Source of the DNA: an uncultured Duganella sp.
GTDB taxonomy: Bacteria; Pseudomonadota; Gammaproteobacteria; Burkholderiales; Burkholderiaceae
Assembly: GCA_946482335.1 (NCBI GenBank)
Contig: CAMLRG010000117.1
Coordinates: forward strand, 1 to 17,365
Reading direction: 5' to 3'
DNA length: 17,365 bases
Below the pieces are notes generated by a model that saw nothing but the letters and a program-made list of their open reading frames with translations, did no database searches and had not been told where the DNA came from. Positions 1-6,812 of this stretch are shown piece by piece. How positions within the stretch are numbered: the stretch's first letter is position 1; each line of letters begins with the position of its first letter. The position numbers and the translations under genes were made by a program.

Positions 1-98
1 GGCGATTTACCCCGTGTTTAATGGGGGGGTCTGCTGGGCCAACGGGACTTTGCGCGCCGCTAAGTGGCGGGTTGCCAGTGCGGACCCCGACTTTCATG
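1..98. other. Left-edge non-assigned stretch downstream of the DUF4399 gene
   Basis: No recognisable gene lies here. On the minus strand an ATG at 97-95 begins one base after the TAA of the DUF4399 gene. Its frame stays open for 32 codons to the window edge and starts MKVGVRTGNPPLSGAQ. It has no clear ribosome site and I do not recognise the product, so it may be read-through noise. I see no convincing terminator for the upstream operon; there is only a short GC-rich CCGC/GCGG pairing near 57-69. Confidence 0.2.
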
Positions 99-485
99 TT
101 ACTTGACGGTGACGTTGATGGTCTTGGACAGGCCGGGGCCGTAACTTTGGTGGGCGCCGTTGGCAAACTGCATGGTCAGCTTGTAGTTGCCCGGCGGCAG
201 GGTGACTTCGGTTTCTGTCTGGCCTTTACCGAAATGCAGGTGTTTTTCATCGAAGGGAATCGATTCGCCAACCTTCATGCTGTCGGCGTTGATCAGCAAG
301 TGATGGTGGCCGGTGTTGCTGTCCATGGTGCCGGCTGGCTTGACTTCCATGCCGGTCACGGCGAACTTGACCTTGAACGGGCTGCTGACCACTGCGCCAT
401 TTTTGGGCTCGGTAAAGTCCACCGATTGCGCCGCTGCGCTCCCCGCCAGCAAGGCCATCGTCATGGCCGCGAGAATCTTTTGCAT
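99..485 (-). CDS. DUF4399 domain-containing secreted protein
   Basis: This is a 128-residue exported protein of the DUF4399 family, whose function is unknown. Residues 1-19 form a classical signal peptide (Lys-3, hydrophobic core, Ala-Ala-Ala before Gln-20). The mature part is almost entirely the DUF4399 beta-sandwich: a P-x-N-G-A start near residues 27-31, a triple histidine at 60-62, an H-L-H at 82-84 and His-112 in the A-H-Q-S-Y-G-P segment. These histidines could bind metal, but that is inference. The start is well supported because AGGAG overlaps the TAG stop of the upstream gene and ends 7 bases before the ATG. The gene is therefore probably translationally coupled to the BNR lipoprotein gene. 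Family assignment is good; role unknown, most likely periplasmic. Confidence 0.88.
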   Translation of the reverse strand: MQKILAAMTMALLAGSAAAQSVDFTEPKNGAVVSSPFKVKFAVTGMEVKPAGTMDSNTGHHHLLINADSMKVGESIPFDEKHLHFGKGQTETEVTLPPGNYKLTMQFANGAHQSYGPGLSKTINVTVK

Positions 486-494
486 ATCCTTCTC

Positions 495-1601
495 CTATTT
501 GAGTGGTGGTCCTGCGTACTTGACGATCAAGCCTTTCGGCCCGACCGCCCATCCGGCGCCGGATGCCGAAAAGCCAGCGGCGTTCAGTTTCGTTTCCTTT
601 TCGATAATTGTCCAGTGTTTGCCGCCGTCGCGCGTGTAGCCCGAGCCCGCCAGGCCGACCGCGACGAACGTGCCGCCCGTGCCAGGCACCGGCACCACCG
701 CCGACATGAAGCCGGTCGGCAGGATCTGCGCCGGCGACCAGCCGGCACCGCCATCGCGGCTGATGGCGCCATTCAGCGTCTCCAGTGCCGGCTCCTTATA
801 ATCGCCGCCCGCCGCCAAACCGTGCCCATTGCCGGCAAAGCCGACTGAAAACGCGCCCTTGCTGGCGGCGGCCGCCGGGATTGGCAGGGCCGCGGCTTGC
901 CAGCTGTGGCCGCGGTCGACCGAGCGGAAAACACGCGCCTGCGCTGCGCCACCGGTGACGAACCAGGCGTCGCTCCGGCCGGCCACGCTCAGGCAGGTTC
1001 CGCTGGCAGCGAATGCTCCCTCTTGCGGCAACGCCGCCAGGCCGGCCGGCTCATTGACCGTCTGCCAGCTGTCGCCGCCATCCCTGGTCAACAGGATCTG
1101 GAAGGCGCCGCGTACCGGATCGCCAAACACGATGCCGTTGCGCGCATCCCAGAATGCCATGGCGTCCCAGAAGCCTTCCGGCTCCTTGTTCACGACCAAG
1201 AGCTGCCAACTCGCGCCGCCGTCGCGCGTGCGGTACATGCGTGAGGCCTCGCCCGGGCCGGCGCCCATGACGATCGCCGTGTTGGCGTCGAAGGCTTCGA
1301 TATCGCGGAAGTCAAACGCCTCGGCACCGGGGACCGGCAGCAGGCTCCAGTGCTCGCCGTCGACCGTGCGCAACACCGTACCCTTGGCGCCGCTGGCCCA
1401 CGCCACTTGGTCGCTCAGGACGGACAGTCCGCGCAGCTCGGCAGTAGAGTCGTGACGCTGCGGCAGCCAAGCGCGGGCGCTTGGCTGCGCGGGCGCGGCC
1501 GGTTCGGAGGGGTGCGGCGGGGCCGAGCAGCCGACCAACGCAGCCAGGCCGGCCGATGCGGCCAGTGCGGCAAATGCCGCGCGGCGGAAGGCGCGCGCCA
1601 T
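495..1601 (-). CDS. BNR/YCF48-like repeat lipoprotein
   Basis: This is a 368-residue predicted lipoprotein with a beta-propeller of the sialidase-like/YCF48 (HCF136-related) type. Residues 1-24 are a signal sequence with lipobox LVGC and lipidation at Cys-25. A Pro/Ala-rich linker follows to about residue 45. Six Asp-box motifs are spaced through the rest: 80-85, 125-132 (TRDGGASW), 172-179 (TRDGGDSW), 227-234 (SVDRGHSW, with Arg in place of Gly), 281-288 (SRDGGAGW) and 323-330 (TRDGGKHW). The fold is clear but no enzymatic residues can be assigned. In plants and cyanobacteria the relatives help assemble photosystem II; in non-photosynthetic bacteria the role is unknown. The start codon overlaps the mrp stop in a TGATG arrangement and has no Shine-Dalgarno sequence of its own, so translation probably depends on mrp. 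A longer frame upstream lies inside mrp and is a shadow. Confidence 0.88.
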   Translation of the reverse strand: MARAFRRAAFAALAASAGLAALVGCSAPPHPSEPAAPAQPSARAWLPQRHDSTAELRGLSVLSDQVAWASGAKGTVLRTVDGEHWSLLPVPGAEAFDFRDIEAFDANTAIVMGAGPGEASRMYRTRDGGASWQLLVVNKEPEGFWDAMAFWDARNGIVFGDPVRGAFQILLTRDGGDSWQTVNEPAGLAALPQEGAFAASGTCLSVAGRSDAWFVTGGAAQARVFRSVDRGHSWQAAALPIPAAAASKGAFSVGFAGNGHGLAAGGDYKEPALETLNGAISRDGGAGWSPAQILPTGFMSAVVPVPGTGGTFVAVGLAGSGYTRDGGKHWTIIEKETKLNAAGFSASGAGWAVGPKGLIVKYAGPPLK

Positions 1602-2683
1602 CAGTCGTGCTTGATGACGATGCTGGGGAATTTGCTGCTCATGTCCTTGGCCTTCTCGGCCACCTTGACGGCGACCTTGCGCGCAATCGCCTTGTAGATC
1701 GCCGCTTCCGGCCCATCCGGCTCGGCCACCACGGTCGGCTTGCCGGAATCGGCCTGTTCGCGGATCGCCAGCTTCAGCGGCAGCGCGCCCAGGAATTCCA
1801 CGCCGAAATCGGCACACATCTTGGCGCCGCCGCCATGGCCGAAGATTTCTTCGACATGCCCGCAGTTCGAGCAGATATGGGTGCTCATATTCTCCACCAC
1901 GCCCAGGATCGGGATGCCGACCTTCTCGAACATCTTCAAGCCCTTGCGCGCGTCGAGCAGGGCGATGTCCTGCGGGGTGGTCACGATCACGGCGCCAGTC
2001 ACCGGCACTTTCTGCGACAGGGTCAGCTGGATGTCGCCGGTGCCCGGCGGCATGTCCACGATCAGGTAATCCAGGTCGCGCCAGTTGGTCTGCTCCAGCA
2101 ATTGCTGCAAGGCCTGGGTCACCATCGGGCCGCGCCACACCATCGGTTCGTCCGGGTCGATCAGGAAGCCGATCGAGGACACCTGAACGCCATGGCCTTC
2201 CATCGGGTCCATGGTCTTGCCGTCAGAGGTGGTCGGGCGGCCGGAAACGCCCAGCATCATCGGCTGCGAGGGGCCATAGATGTCGGCATCGAGCACGCCT
2301 ACCGCCGCGCCCTCGGCAGCCAATGCCAGCGCCAGGTTGACGGCGGTGGTCGATTTGCCAACCCCGCCCTTGCCCGAGGCCACGGCGATGATATTCTTCA
2401 CGTTCGGCATCAGCTTCAAGCCACGCTGGACAGTGTGGGAAATGATCTTGCTGCCGACATTCAAGTGCACTTTGCTGCCCAGCGGCTGCAAGGCAGCCAG
2501 CACATTGGCGCGGATCGCATCGACCTGCGATTTGGCCGGGTAGCCCAGCTCGATATCGAGGCTGATTTCGCCACCCTCCACCTTCAGGTTGCGGACGGAT
2601 TTGGAGGAGACGAAGTCCTTACTGGTATTAGGGTCGATTACTTGGGACAGTGCCGATTTGACGTCATCTACGGTGATACTCAT
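1601..2683 (-). CDS. apbC: Iron-sulfur cluster carrier protein Mrp/ApbC
   Basis: This is a 360-residue cytoplasmic P-loop ATPase of the Mrp/NBP35 (ParA-like) family, which binds and delivers Fe-S clusters to apo-proteins. The N-terminal MIP18-like (DUF59) domain covers about residues 1-85. A deviant Walker A, GKGGVGKST, lies at 104-112. The D-A-D-I-Y-G-P-S-Q-P motif is at 132-141, the Walker B-like D-M-P-P-G-T-G-D at 210-217, and the cluster-binding CxxC at Cys-271 and Cys-274. All catalytic signatures are intact and the length is typical. I chose the ATG at 2683 (protein begins MSITVDD) because GGAGA lies just upstream. An in-frame ATG four codons earlier overlaps that ribosome site. It is the first gene of a leftward operon with two exported proteins and is divergent from metG. 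The symbol mrp is also used. Confidence 0.96.
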   Translation of the reverse strand: MSITVDDVKSALSQVIDPNTSKDFVSSKSVRNLKVEGGEISLDIELGYPAKSQVDAIRANVLAALQPLGSKVHLNVGSKIISHTVQRGLKLMPNVKNIIAVASGKGGVGKSTTAVNLALALAAEGAAVGVLDADIYGPSQPMMLGVSGRPTTSDGKTMDPMEGHGVQVSSIGFLIDPDEPMVWRGPMVTQALQQLLEQTNWRDLDYLIVDMPPGTGDIQLTLSQKVPVTGAVIVTTPQDIALLDARKGLKMFEKVGIPILGVVENMSTHICSNCGHVEEIFGHGGGAKMCADFGVEFLGALPLKLAIREQADSGKPTVVAEPDGPEAAIYKAIARKVAVKVAEKAKDMSSKFPSIVIKHD

Positions 2684-2710
2684 GCAATTCTCCATTGGTG
2701 ATGGCGCAGT

Positions 2711-2761
2711 CTAGCGCATCCGCTGGTAAAATGCTCTTTTTATCCACCTTACTAGCGCATC
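2711..2761. repeat. Direct repeat CTAGCGCATC x2 in the mrp-metG intergenic region
   Basis: The decamer CTAGCGCATC occurs at 2711-2720 and again at 2752-2761. The start-to-start distance is 41 bases, close to four helical turns. The two copies flank the putative metG promoter, and the second ends just before the metG ATG. They could be an operator or chance; the sequence alone does not decide. Confidence 0.35.
2724..2732 (+). promoter_or_regulatory. Putative extended -10 promoter of metG
   Basis: TGGTAAAAT (TG-n-TAAAAT) matches an extended -10 element, with five of six bases of TATAAT. It lies 33 bases upstream of the metG ATG in the 82-base divergent region. No good -35 hexamer is visible at the usual distance, as expected for extended -10 promoters. 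The assignment is inferred from pattern only. Confidence 0.35.
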
Positions 2762-2765
2762 AATT

Positions 2766-4925
2766 ATGACTCGCAAGCTGTTCGTCACCACTGCCCTGCC
2801 ATACGCAAACGCTGCCTTCCACATCGGCCATATGATGGAGTACATCCAGGCCGACATCTGGGTCCGTTTCCAGCGAATGCAGGCCGAGGGCGACGGTTTG
2901 CGCGAAGTGCACTTCGTGGGCGCCGATGACACCCACGGCACGCCGATCATGATCGCCGCCGAAAAGGAAGGCATCACCCCGCAGGAATTCGTGGCCAAGA
3001 TCGCCGCCGGCCGCGCCCAATACCTGGACGGTTTCCATATCGCTTTCGACAACTGGTATTCCACCGATTCGCCGGAAAACGTCGAACTGTCGCAAGGCAT
3101 TTACCGCAAGCTGCGCGAAGCTGGCCTGATCCAGACCAAGGTGGTCGACCGTTTCTTCGACCCGGTCAAGGGCATGTTCCTGGCTGACCGCAACATCAAG
3201 GGCGAATGCCCGAACTGCCACGCCAAGGACCAGTACGGCGACAACTGCGAAGTGTGCGGCGCGGCCTACCAGCCGACCGAACTGATTAACCCGTTCTCGG
3301 TCTTCACCAACGCCACGCCGGTCCTGAAACCTTCCGAACAGTATTTCTTCAAGCTGTCCGACCCGCGCTGCTTCGAATTCCTGCGCGACTGGCTGAACAC
3401 ACCGGGCCGTTTGCAGCCTGAGATGGTGAACAAGGTGTCGGAGTGGCTGGGCGAAGCCGGCGAAAAGCTGGCCGACTGGGATATTTCGCGCGATGCGCCC
3501 TACTTCGGCATCCCGATCCCTGACGCGCCGGGCAAGTACTTCTACGTCTGGCTGGACGCGCCGGTCGGTTACCTGGCGTCGCTGAAGAATTACTGCGGCA
3601 AGAAAGGTATCGACTACGAGGCGCTGCTGGCCGATCCGGGCACGGAACAGATCCACTTCATCGGCAAGGACATCGTGTCCTTCCACCTGTTGTTCTGGCC
3701 GGCGATGCTGCAATTTGCCAAGCACCCGACCATCGACCGCATGAAAGTGGCGGTGCACGGCCACCTGACCGTCAACAACGAAAAGATGTCCAAGTCGCGC
3801 GGCACCGGCATTTCGCCGCTGCGCTACCTGAACCTGGGCATGAATCCGGAATGGCTGCGCTACTACCTGGCCTACAAGCTGAACTCCAGGGTCGAAGACC
3901 TGGACTTCACCGGCGACGATTTCGTGGCCCGTGTCAACTCGGACCTGATCGGCAAGTTCGTCAACATCGCTTCGCGCTGCGCCGGCTTCATCGCCAAGAA
4001 GTTCGACGGCAAGCTGGCCGCTGCGCTGTCCGCCTCGTCGCAGGAATGGATCAACAAAGCCCTGCTGGCTGCCGACGGCAGCGAGCGCCAGGCAGCCATT
4101 GCCGCCAATTTCGAATCGCGCGAATTCGGCAAGGCGCTGCGTGAAATCATGGAAATCGCCGACGTCGCCAACCGCTTCGTGGACGAGAACAAGCCATGGA
4201 TCCTGGCCAAGGACGAGACCAAAGTAGCCGAGCTGCATGACGTCTGCACCGCTGCGCTGATCCTGTTCCGCCAGTTGACCATCCTGCTGTCGCCGGTGCT
4301 GCCGGGCGTTGCCGCCAATGTGCGCACCTTCCTGAACGACGGCGCCTACGCCTGGGCCGACACCTCCGTGGCCTCGGGCGCGGCATGGCAGCCAATGCTG
4401 GGCCGTACGATCGGCGCCTACAGCCACCTGATGACCCGCGTCGATGCCAAGATGATCGAAGACCTGTTCGACGCGCCGGCGCAGCAAGCCGCTGCTGCCG
4501 CAACGCCTGCCGCGGCAGCTCCCGCAGCCGCCGGCACCACCGATGCCGCCGCCGCGGCCGCCGGCGACATCGAAGCACTGGCACCCGAAATCTCGATCGA
4601 CGATTTCGCCAAGATCGACCTGCGCATCGCCCGCATCGTCAACTGCGAGCACGTGGAAGGCGCCGGCAAGCTGCTGCGCCTGACGCTGGACGTTGGCGAA
4701 GGCCGCCACCGCAACGTTTTCTCCGGTATCAAGTCGATGTACAAACCGGAAGACCTGGTCGGCAAACTGACCGTCATGGTGGCCAACCTGGCGCCGCGCA
4801 GGATGAAGTTCGGCGTGTCGGAAGGCATGGTGCTCGCCGCTTCGGCAGCGGACGAGAAAGCCAATCCAGGCATTTACGTCCTCAACCCATGGCCGGGCGC
4901 CGAACCGGGCATGCGCGTACGTTAA
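2766..4925 (+). CDS. metG: Methionyl-tRNA synthetase
   Basis: This is the 719-residue class I synthetase that charges tRNA-Met and initiator tRNA with methionine in the cytoplasm. The HIGH signature is at residues 19-22 and KMSKS at 340-344. The zinc-knuckle cysteines are Cys-148, 151, 161 and 164, the four-Cys form of the connective-peptide domain seen in the E. coli-like type. The anticodon-binding helical domain extends to about residue 570. An Ala/Pro-rich linker of about 30 residues (near 575-605) then leads to a complete EMAP/Trbp111-like tRNA-binding domain at about 610-719, which dimerises the enzyme in relatives. Length and domain order are normal. No Shine-Dalgarno sequence is obvious before the ATG. 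A GNAT gene follows after 2 bases, so the two are probably co-transcribed. Confidence 0.98.
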   Translation: MTRKLFVTTALPYANAAFHIGHMMEYIQADIWVRFQRMQAEGDGLREVHFVGADDTHGTPIMIAAEKEGITPQEFVAKIAAGRAQYLDGFHIAFDNWYSTDSPENVELSQGIYRKLREAGLIQTKVVDRFFDPVKGMFLADRNIKGECPNCHAKDQYGDNCEVCGAAYQPTELINPFSVFTNATPVLKPSEQYFFKLSDPRCFEFLRDWLNTPGRLQPEMVNKVSEWLGEAGEKLADWDISRDAPYFGIPIPDAPGKYFYVWLDAPVGYLASLKNYCGKKGIDYEALLADPGTEQIHFIGKDIVSFHLLFWPAMLQFAKHPTIDRMKVAVHGHLTVNNEKMSKSRGTGISPLRYLNLGMNPEWLRYYLAYKLNSRVEDLDFTGDDFVARVNSDLIGKFVNIASRCAGFIAKKFDGKLAAALSASSQEWINKALLAADGSERQAAIAANFESREFGKALREIMEIADVANRFVDENKPWILAKDETKVAELHDVCTAALILFRQLTILLSPVLPGVAANVRTFLNDGAYAWADTSVASGAAWQPMLGRTIGAYSHLMTRVDAKMIEDLFDAPAQQAAAAATPAAAAPAAAGTTDAAAAAAGDIEALAPEISIDDFAKIDLRIARIVNCEHVEGAGKLLRLTLDVGEGRHRNVFSGIKSMYKPEDLVGKLTVMVANLAPRRMKFGVSEGMVLAASAADEKANPGIYVLNPWPGAEPGMRVR

Positions 4926-4927
4926 GC

Positions 4928-5407
4928 ATGGACATAATCGTTCGCGAAGCCAGCGCTGAAGATGCCTCACTGATCGCCGAGCTCACGCGCAAAGCGTGGG
5001 CCGGCAAGGTCAGCGTCACCTCCAGCGGACACCGTGAAACCGCCGTCTACGTCGCCGATCACTTGCGCGACGGCGGCGGTTTTATTTTGCTCGACGGCGA
5101 ACACCCAATCGGCTCCGTGCGCTGGCTGCCGCTCGATGGCGATCCCGACGTGTGGGAAATCCTGCGCATGGGCGTGATCGCCGACTACCGCGGCACCAAC
5201 CTCTCGCAGCACTTGCTGGAAGCCGTGATCCACCACGCCCTGGCCGCCGGCATTTCCGAACTGCGCCTGGCCGTGCGCAGCGACCAGCCCAAGCTGATCG
5301 ACTTCTACACCGCCTACGAATTCACCCTCGCCGAAGAACTCGAATACTCGCACGCCAACCCGCTCGAACCACCCCCGCTGGTCATGCGGCGCCTGCTGAA
5401 GCACTGA
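4928..5407 (+). CDS. GNAT family N-acetyltransferase
   Basis: This is a 159-residue single-domain protein with the GNAT fold, predicted to transfer an acetyl group from acetyl-CoA to an unknown amine. The N-terminal strand and helix (VREASAEDASLIAELTRKAW, residues 5-24) are typical. Motif A spans about residues 78-100, with the pyrophosphate-binding loop Y-R-G-T-N-L-S at 87-93. The usual form is R/Q-x-x-G-x-G/A, so Asn and Ser replace the second and third small residues here. The motif B region (F-Y-T-A-Y-E-F) lies near 130. The start is two bases after the metG stop and has no ribosome site of its own, so translational coupling is likely. The substrate cannot be inferred. Its stop is only 3 bases from the stop of the converging small membrane-protein gene. 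Confidence 0.88.
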   Translation: MDIIVREASAEDASLIAELTRKAWAGKVSVTSSGHRETAVYVADHLRDGGGFILLDGEHPIGSVRWLPLDGDPDVWEILRMGVIADYRGTNLSQHLLEAVIHHALAAGISELRLAVRSDQPKLIDFYTAYEFTLAEELEYSHANPLEPPPLVMRRLLKH

Positions 5408-5410
5408 GCG

Positions 5411-5572
5411 TCAGGTGCGCCGGCAGCCGCAGTAGATGCCAACGGCGACCGGAGCGCCGAGGGTGATAGCGGAAATGGCGTCCCACCAGCCGTCGCCAAG
5501 CAGTGCGGAAACCAAACCGATGCTGGTCGATATGCCGAGCGCAAGGGGTGCGCCCCATAATTTCCAGTTCAT
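5411..5572 (-). CDS. Small two-helix membrane protein paired with the PepSY protein
   Basis: This is a 53-residue very hydrophobic protein (MNWKLWGAPL start). It has two likely membrane segments, about residues 6-25 and 32-49, joined by a short turn (L-G-D-G-W-W-D), and a C-terminal C-G-C-R-R-T tail. Its ATG overlaps the TGA of the PepSY gene in an ATGA arrangement, so translation is most likely coupled. Similar small membrane proteins are often found next to PepSY genes in iron-uptake loci of proteobacteria; that is recalled rather than tested. An accessory subunit of the PepSY protein is the simplest guess, but no biochemical function is known to me. Confidence 0.75.
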   Translation of the reverse strand: MNWKLWGAPLALGISTSIGLVSALLGDGWWDAISAITLGAPVAVGIYCGCRRT

Positions 5573-6726
5573 TTGGCGCCCCCTTCCAGTGCGGCGGCGG
5601 GAAGCGCAGCAGCGGCCGGTTCGGCGCCGGGCGCGCCTGCCGCGACGCCGCGCTTGAGCCAAAGGTATAAGCCGCTGCCGAGAACGATGATCGTGGCCAA
5701 GTCCAGCAAAGCCCACAGCAGTTTCATCGCCTGCCCGCCGTAATCGCCGAAGTGCAGCGGCTGCGAAATCAGCAGCGCCGTCAGGTACCACGGCAAATCG
5801 CGGTTGTCCGTGACTTGTGCCGTTTGGGCATCGACCAGCACCGGCTGGTACAACCGTGACGTCAGCGCCTGGTCGCCGCGCATGAAGATGCCGTAGTGGT
5901 GGGCGCTGGTGAACGGCGTGCCCGGGAATGCCACAAAGCCGATCTTCATTCCCGGTTCGGCGGCCAGCGCACGCCGCATCGCATCTTCCATGGATGCCAG
6001 CGCAGCCGGTGGCGGCAGGTTCCGGTAAGGCGCCACCATTTCCGCCATCTCGGTGGCTTGCCAGTATTTGAGCAGCAGATCGGCCCAGGTATTCACCATC
6101 CCGGTCGCGCCGACCACCAGCGCCCATACCAGCGTCACAATGCCCAGCAGGTTATGCATGTCCAGCCACTTCAGGCGCGGAGCACGGTCGCGGCGCACCG
6201 TGCCGAAATCGAGCTTGCGCATGAATGGCGCGTACAGCACCACACCCGACACGATGGCCACGAGCAGCAACAGCCCCATCAAACCGAGGAACAGCTTGCC
6301 CCACAGCCCGGCATACAAGTCCACATGCAGGTGGAACATCACGCCGAGGAAAGTGTCCTCGAAATTATGCTGGGCCAGCACCTTGGCCGTGCGGGCATCG
6401 ACCGCCACCGGCTTGAAGTTTTCGTCGGTGGGATGGTCGCCCAGCGTCAGGTTCCAGATATTGGGCTCATCCGCCTCCTGCGACATGTACATCATGATCT
6501 TGCCGGGATAGAGCGCCTTGGCCGCCGCGATCACCTCGTCGATGTTGGCTTTGGGCGTGTCGGCCGGCATTGCCGGCGCTTCCGTCTCGTAGCCCATCGC
6601 ATGGCTGATTTCATGGTGGTAAATCAGCGGCAAGCCGGTCAGGCACAGCAGCAGCATGAACACGGTGCAGACCAGGCTGCTCCATTTGTGGATCCACGCC
6701 CAGCGGCGGGTGGCTTGAGGACTCAT
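5569..6726 (-). CDS. PepSY-associated TM domain protein, siderophore-locus type
   Basis: This is a 385-residue inner-membrane protein of the PepSY_TM family. It has four membrane segments at about residues 16-36, 144-166, 192-214 and 333-357. PepSY-like periplasmic regions lie between helices 1 and 2 (about 60-120) and between helices 3 and 4 (about 240-310). Conserved histidines sit at membrane edges: H-K-W at 13-15, H-H at 37-38, H-L-H-V-D at 132-136, M-H-N at 190-192 and P-L-H-F-G-D-Y-G-G at 323-331. Such residues may bind haem or metal, and some relatives are described as siderophore-iron reductases, which would fit here. A low-complexity Ala/Pro/Gly tail ends the protein. The gene is divergent from a TonB-dependent receptor across a Fur-box-like palindrome, so iron control is likely. 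A 53-residue membrane protein overlaps its stop. Confidence 0.92.
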   Translation of the reverse strand: MSPQATRRWAWIHKWSSLVCTVFMLLLCLTGLPLIYHHEISHAMGYETEAPAMPADTPKANIDEVIAAAKALYPGKIMMYMSQEADEPNIWNLTLGDHPTDENFKPVAVDARTAKVLAQHNFEDTFLGVMFHLHVDLYAGLWGKLFLGLMGLLLLVAIVSGVVLYAPFMRKLDFGTVRRDRAPRLKWLDMHNLLGIVTLVWALVVGATGMVNTWADLLLKYWQATEMAEMVAPYRNLPPPAALASMEDAMRRALAAEPGMKIGFVAFPGTPFTSAHHYGIFMRGDQALTSRLYQPVLVDAQTAQVTDNRDLPWYLTALLISQPLHFGDYGGQAMKLLWALLDLATIIVLGSGLYLWLKRGVAAGAPGAEPAAAALPAAALEGGAK

Positions 6727-6747
6727 CGGCAGTATGTAAATTAAAGT

Positions 6748-6768
6748 AAATGCGAATTGTTCGCATTT
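6748..6768. promoter_or_regulatory. Fur-box-like operator between the PepSY gene and the TonB receptor gene
   Basis: A perfect 9-3-9 inverted repeat is present: AAATGCGAA, spacer TTG, TTCGCATTT. The AATGCGAAT/ATTCGCATT half-site style matches Fur sites of betaproteobacteria. It starts 22 bases upstream of the PepSY ATG and ends 45 bases before the receptor ATG, so one site could repress both directions. A candidate receptor promoter, TTGTTC (6757-6762) with an 18-base spacer and TACATT (6781-6786), would have its -35 inside the palindrome, which suits repression by iron-loaded Fur. Fur binding is inferred from pattern and context. Confidence 0.8.
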
Positions 6769-6812
6769 CGATTAAGATATTACATTCTGCAATTAAATTT
6801 GGCTAGTCATCC

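Noticed and set aside
21..848. Plus-strand 275-codon frame at the left edge
   Set aside because: Lies opposite the DUF4399 and BNR lipoprotein genes and shows no domain or signal.
1481..2701. Plus-strand 406-codon frame opposite mrp
   Set aside because: No recognisable domain, and mrp on the other strand has all catalytic motifs and a ribosome site.
4480..4570. Ala/Pro repeat-like stretch in metG considered as a possible insertion
   Set aside because: It sits exactly at the linker between the synthetase body and the C-terminal tRNA-binding domain, where low-complexity linkers are normal.
2760..4970. Antisense open frame of 736 codons opposite metG
   Set aside because: It mirrors the whole of metG, has low-complexity His/Gln/Arg/Val-rich content and no domain; it results from GC-rich codon use on the coding strand.
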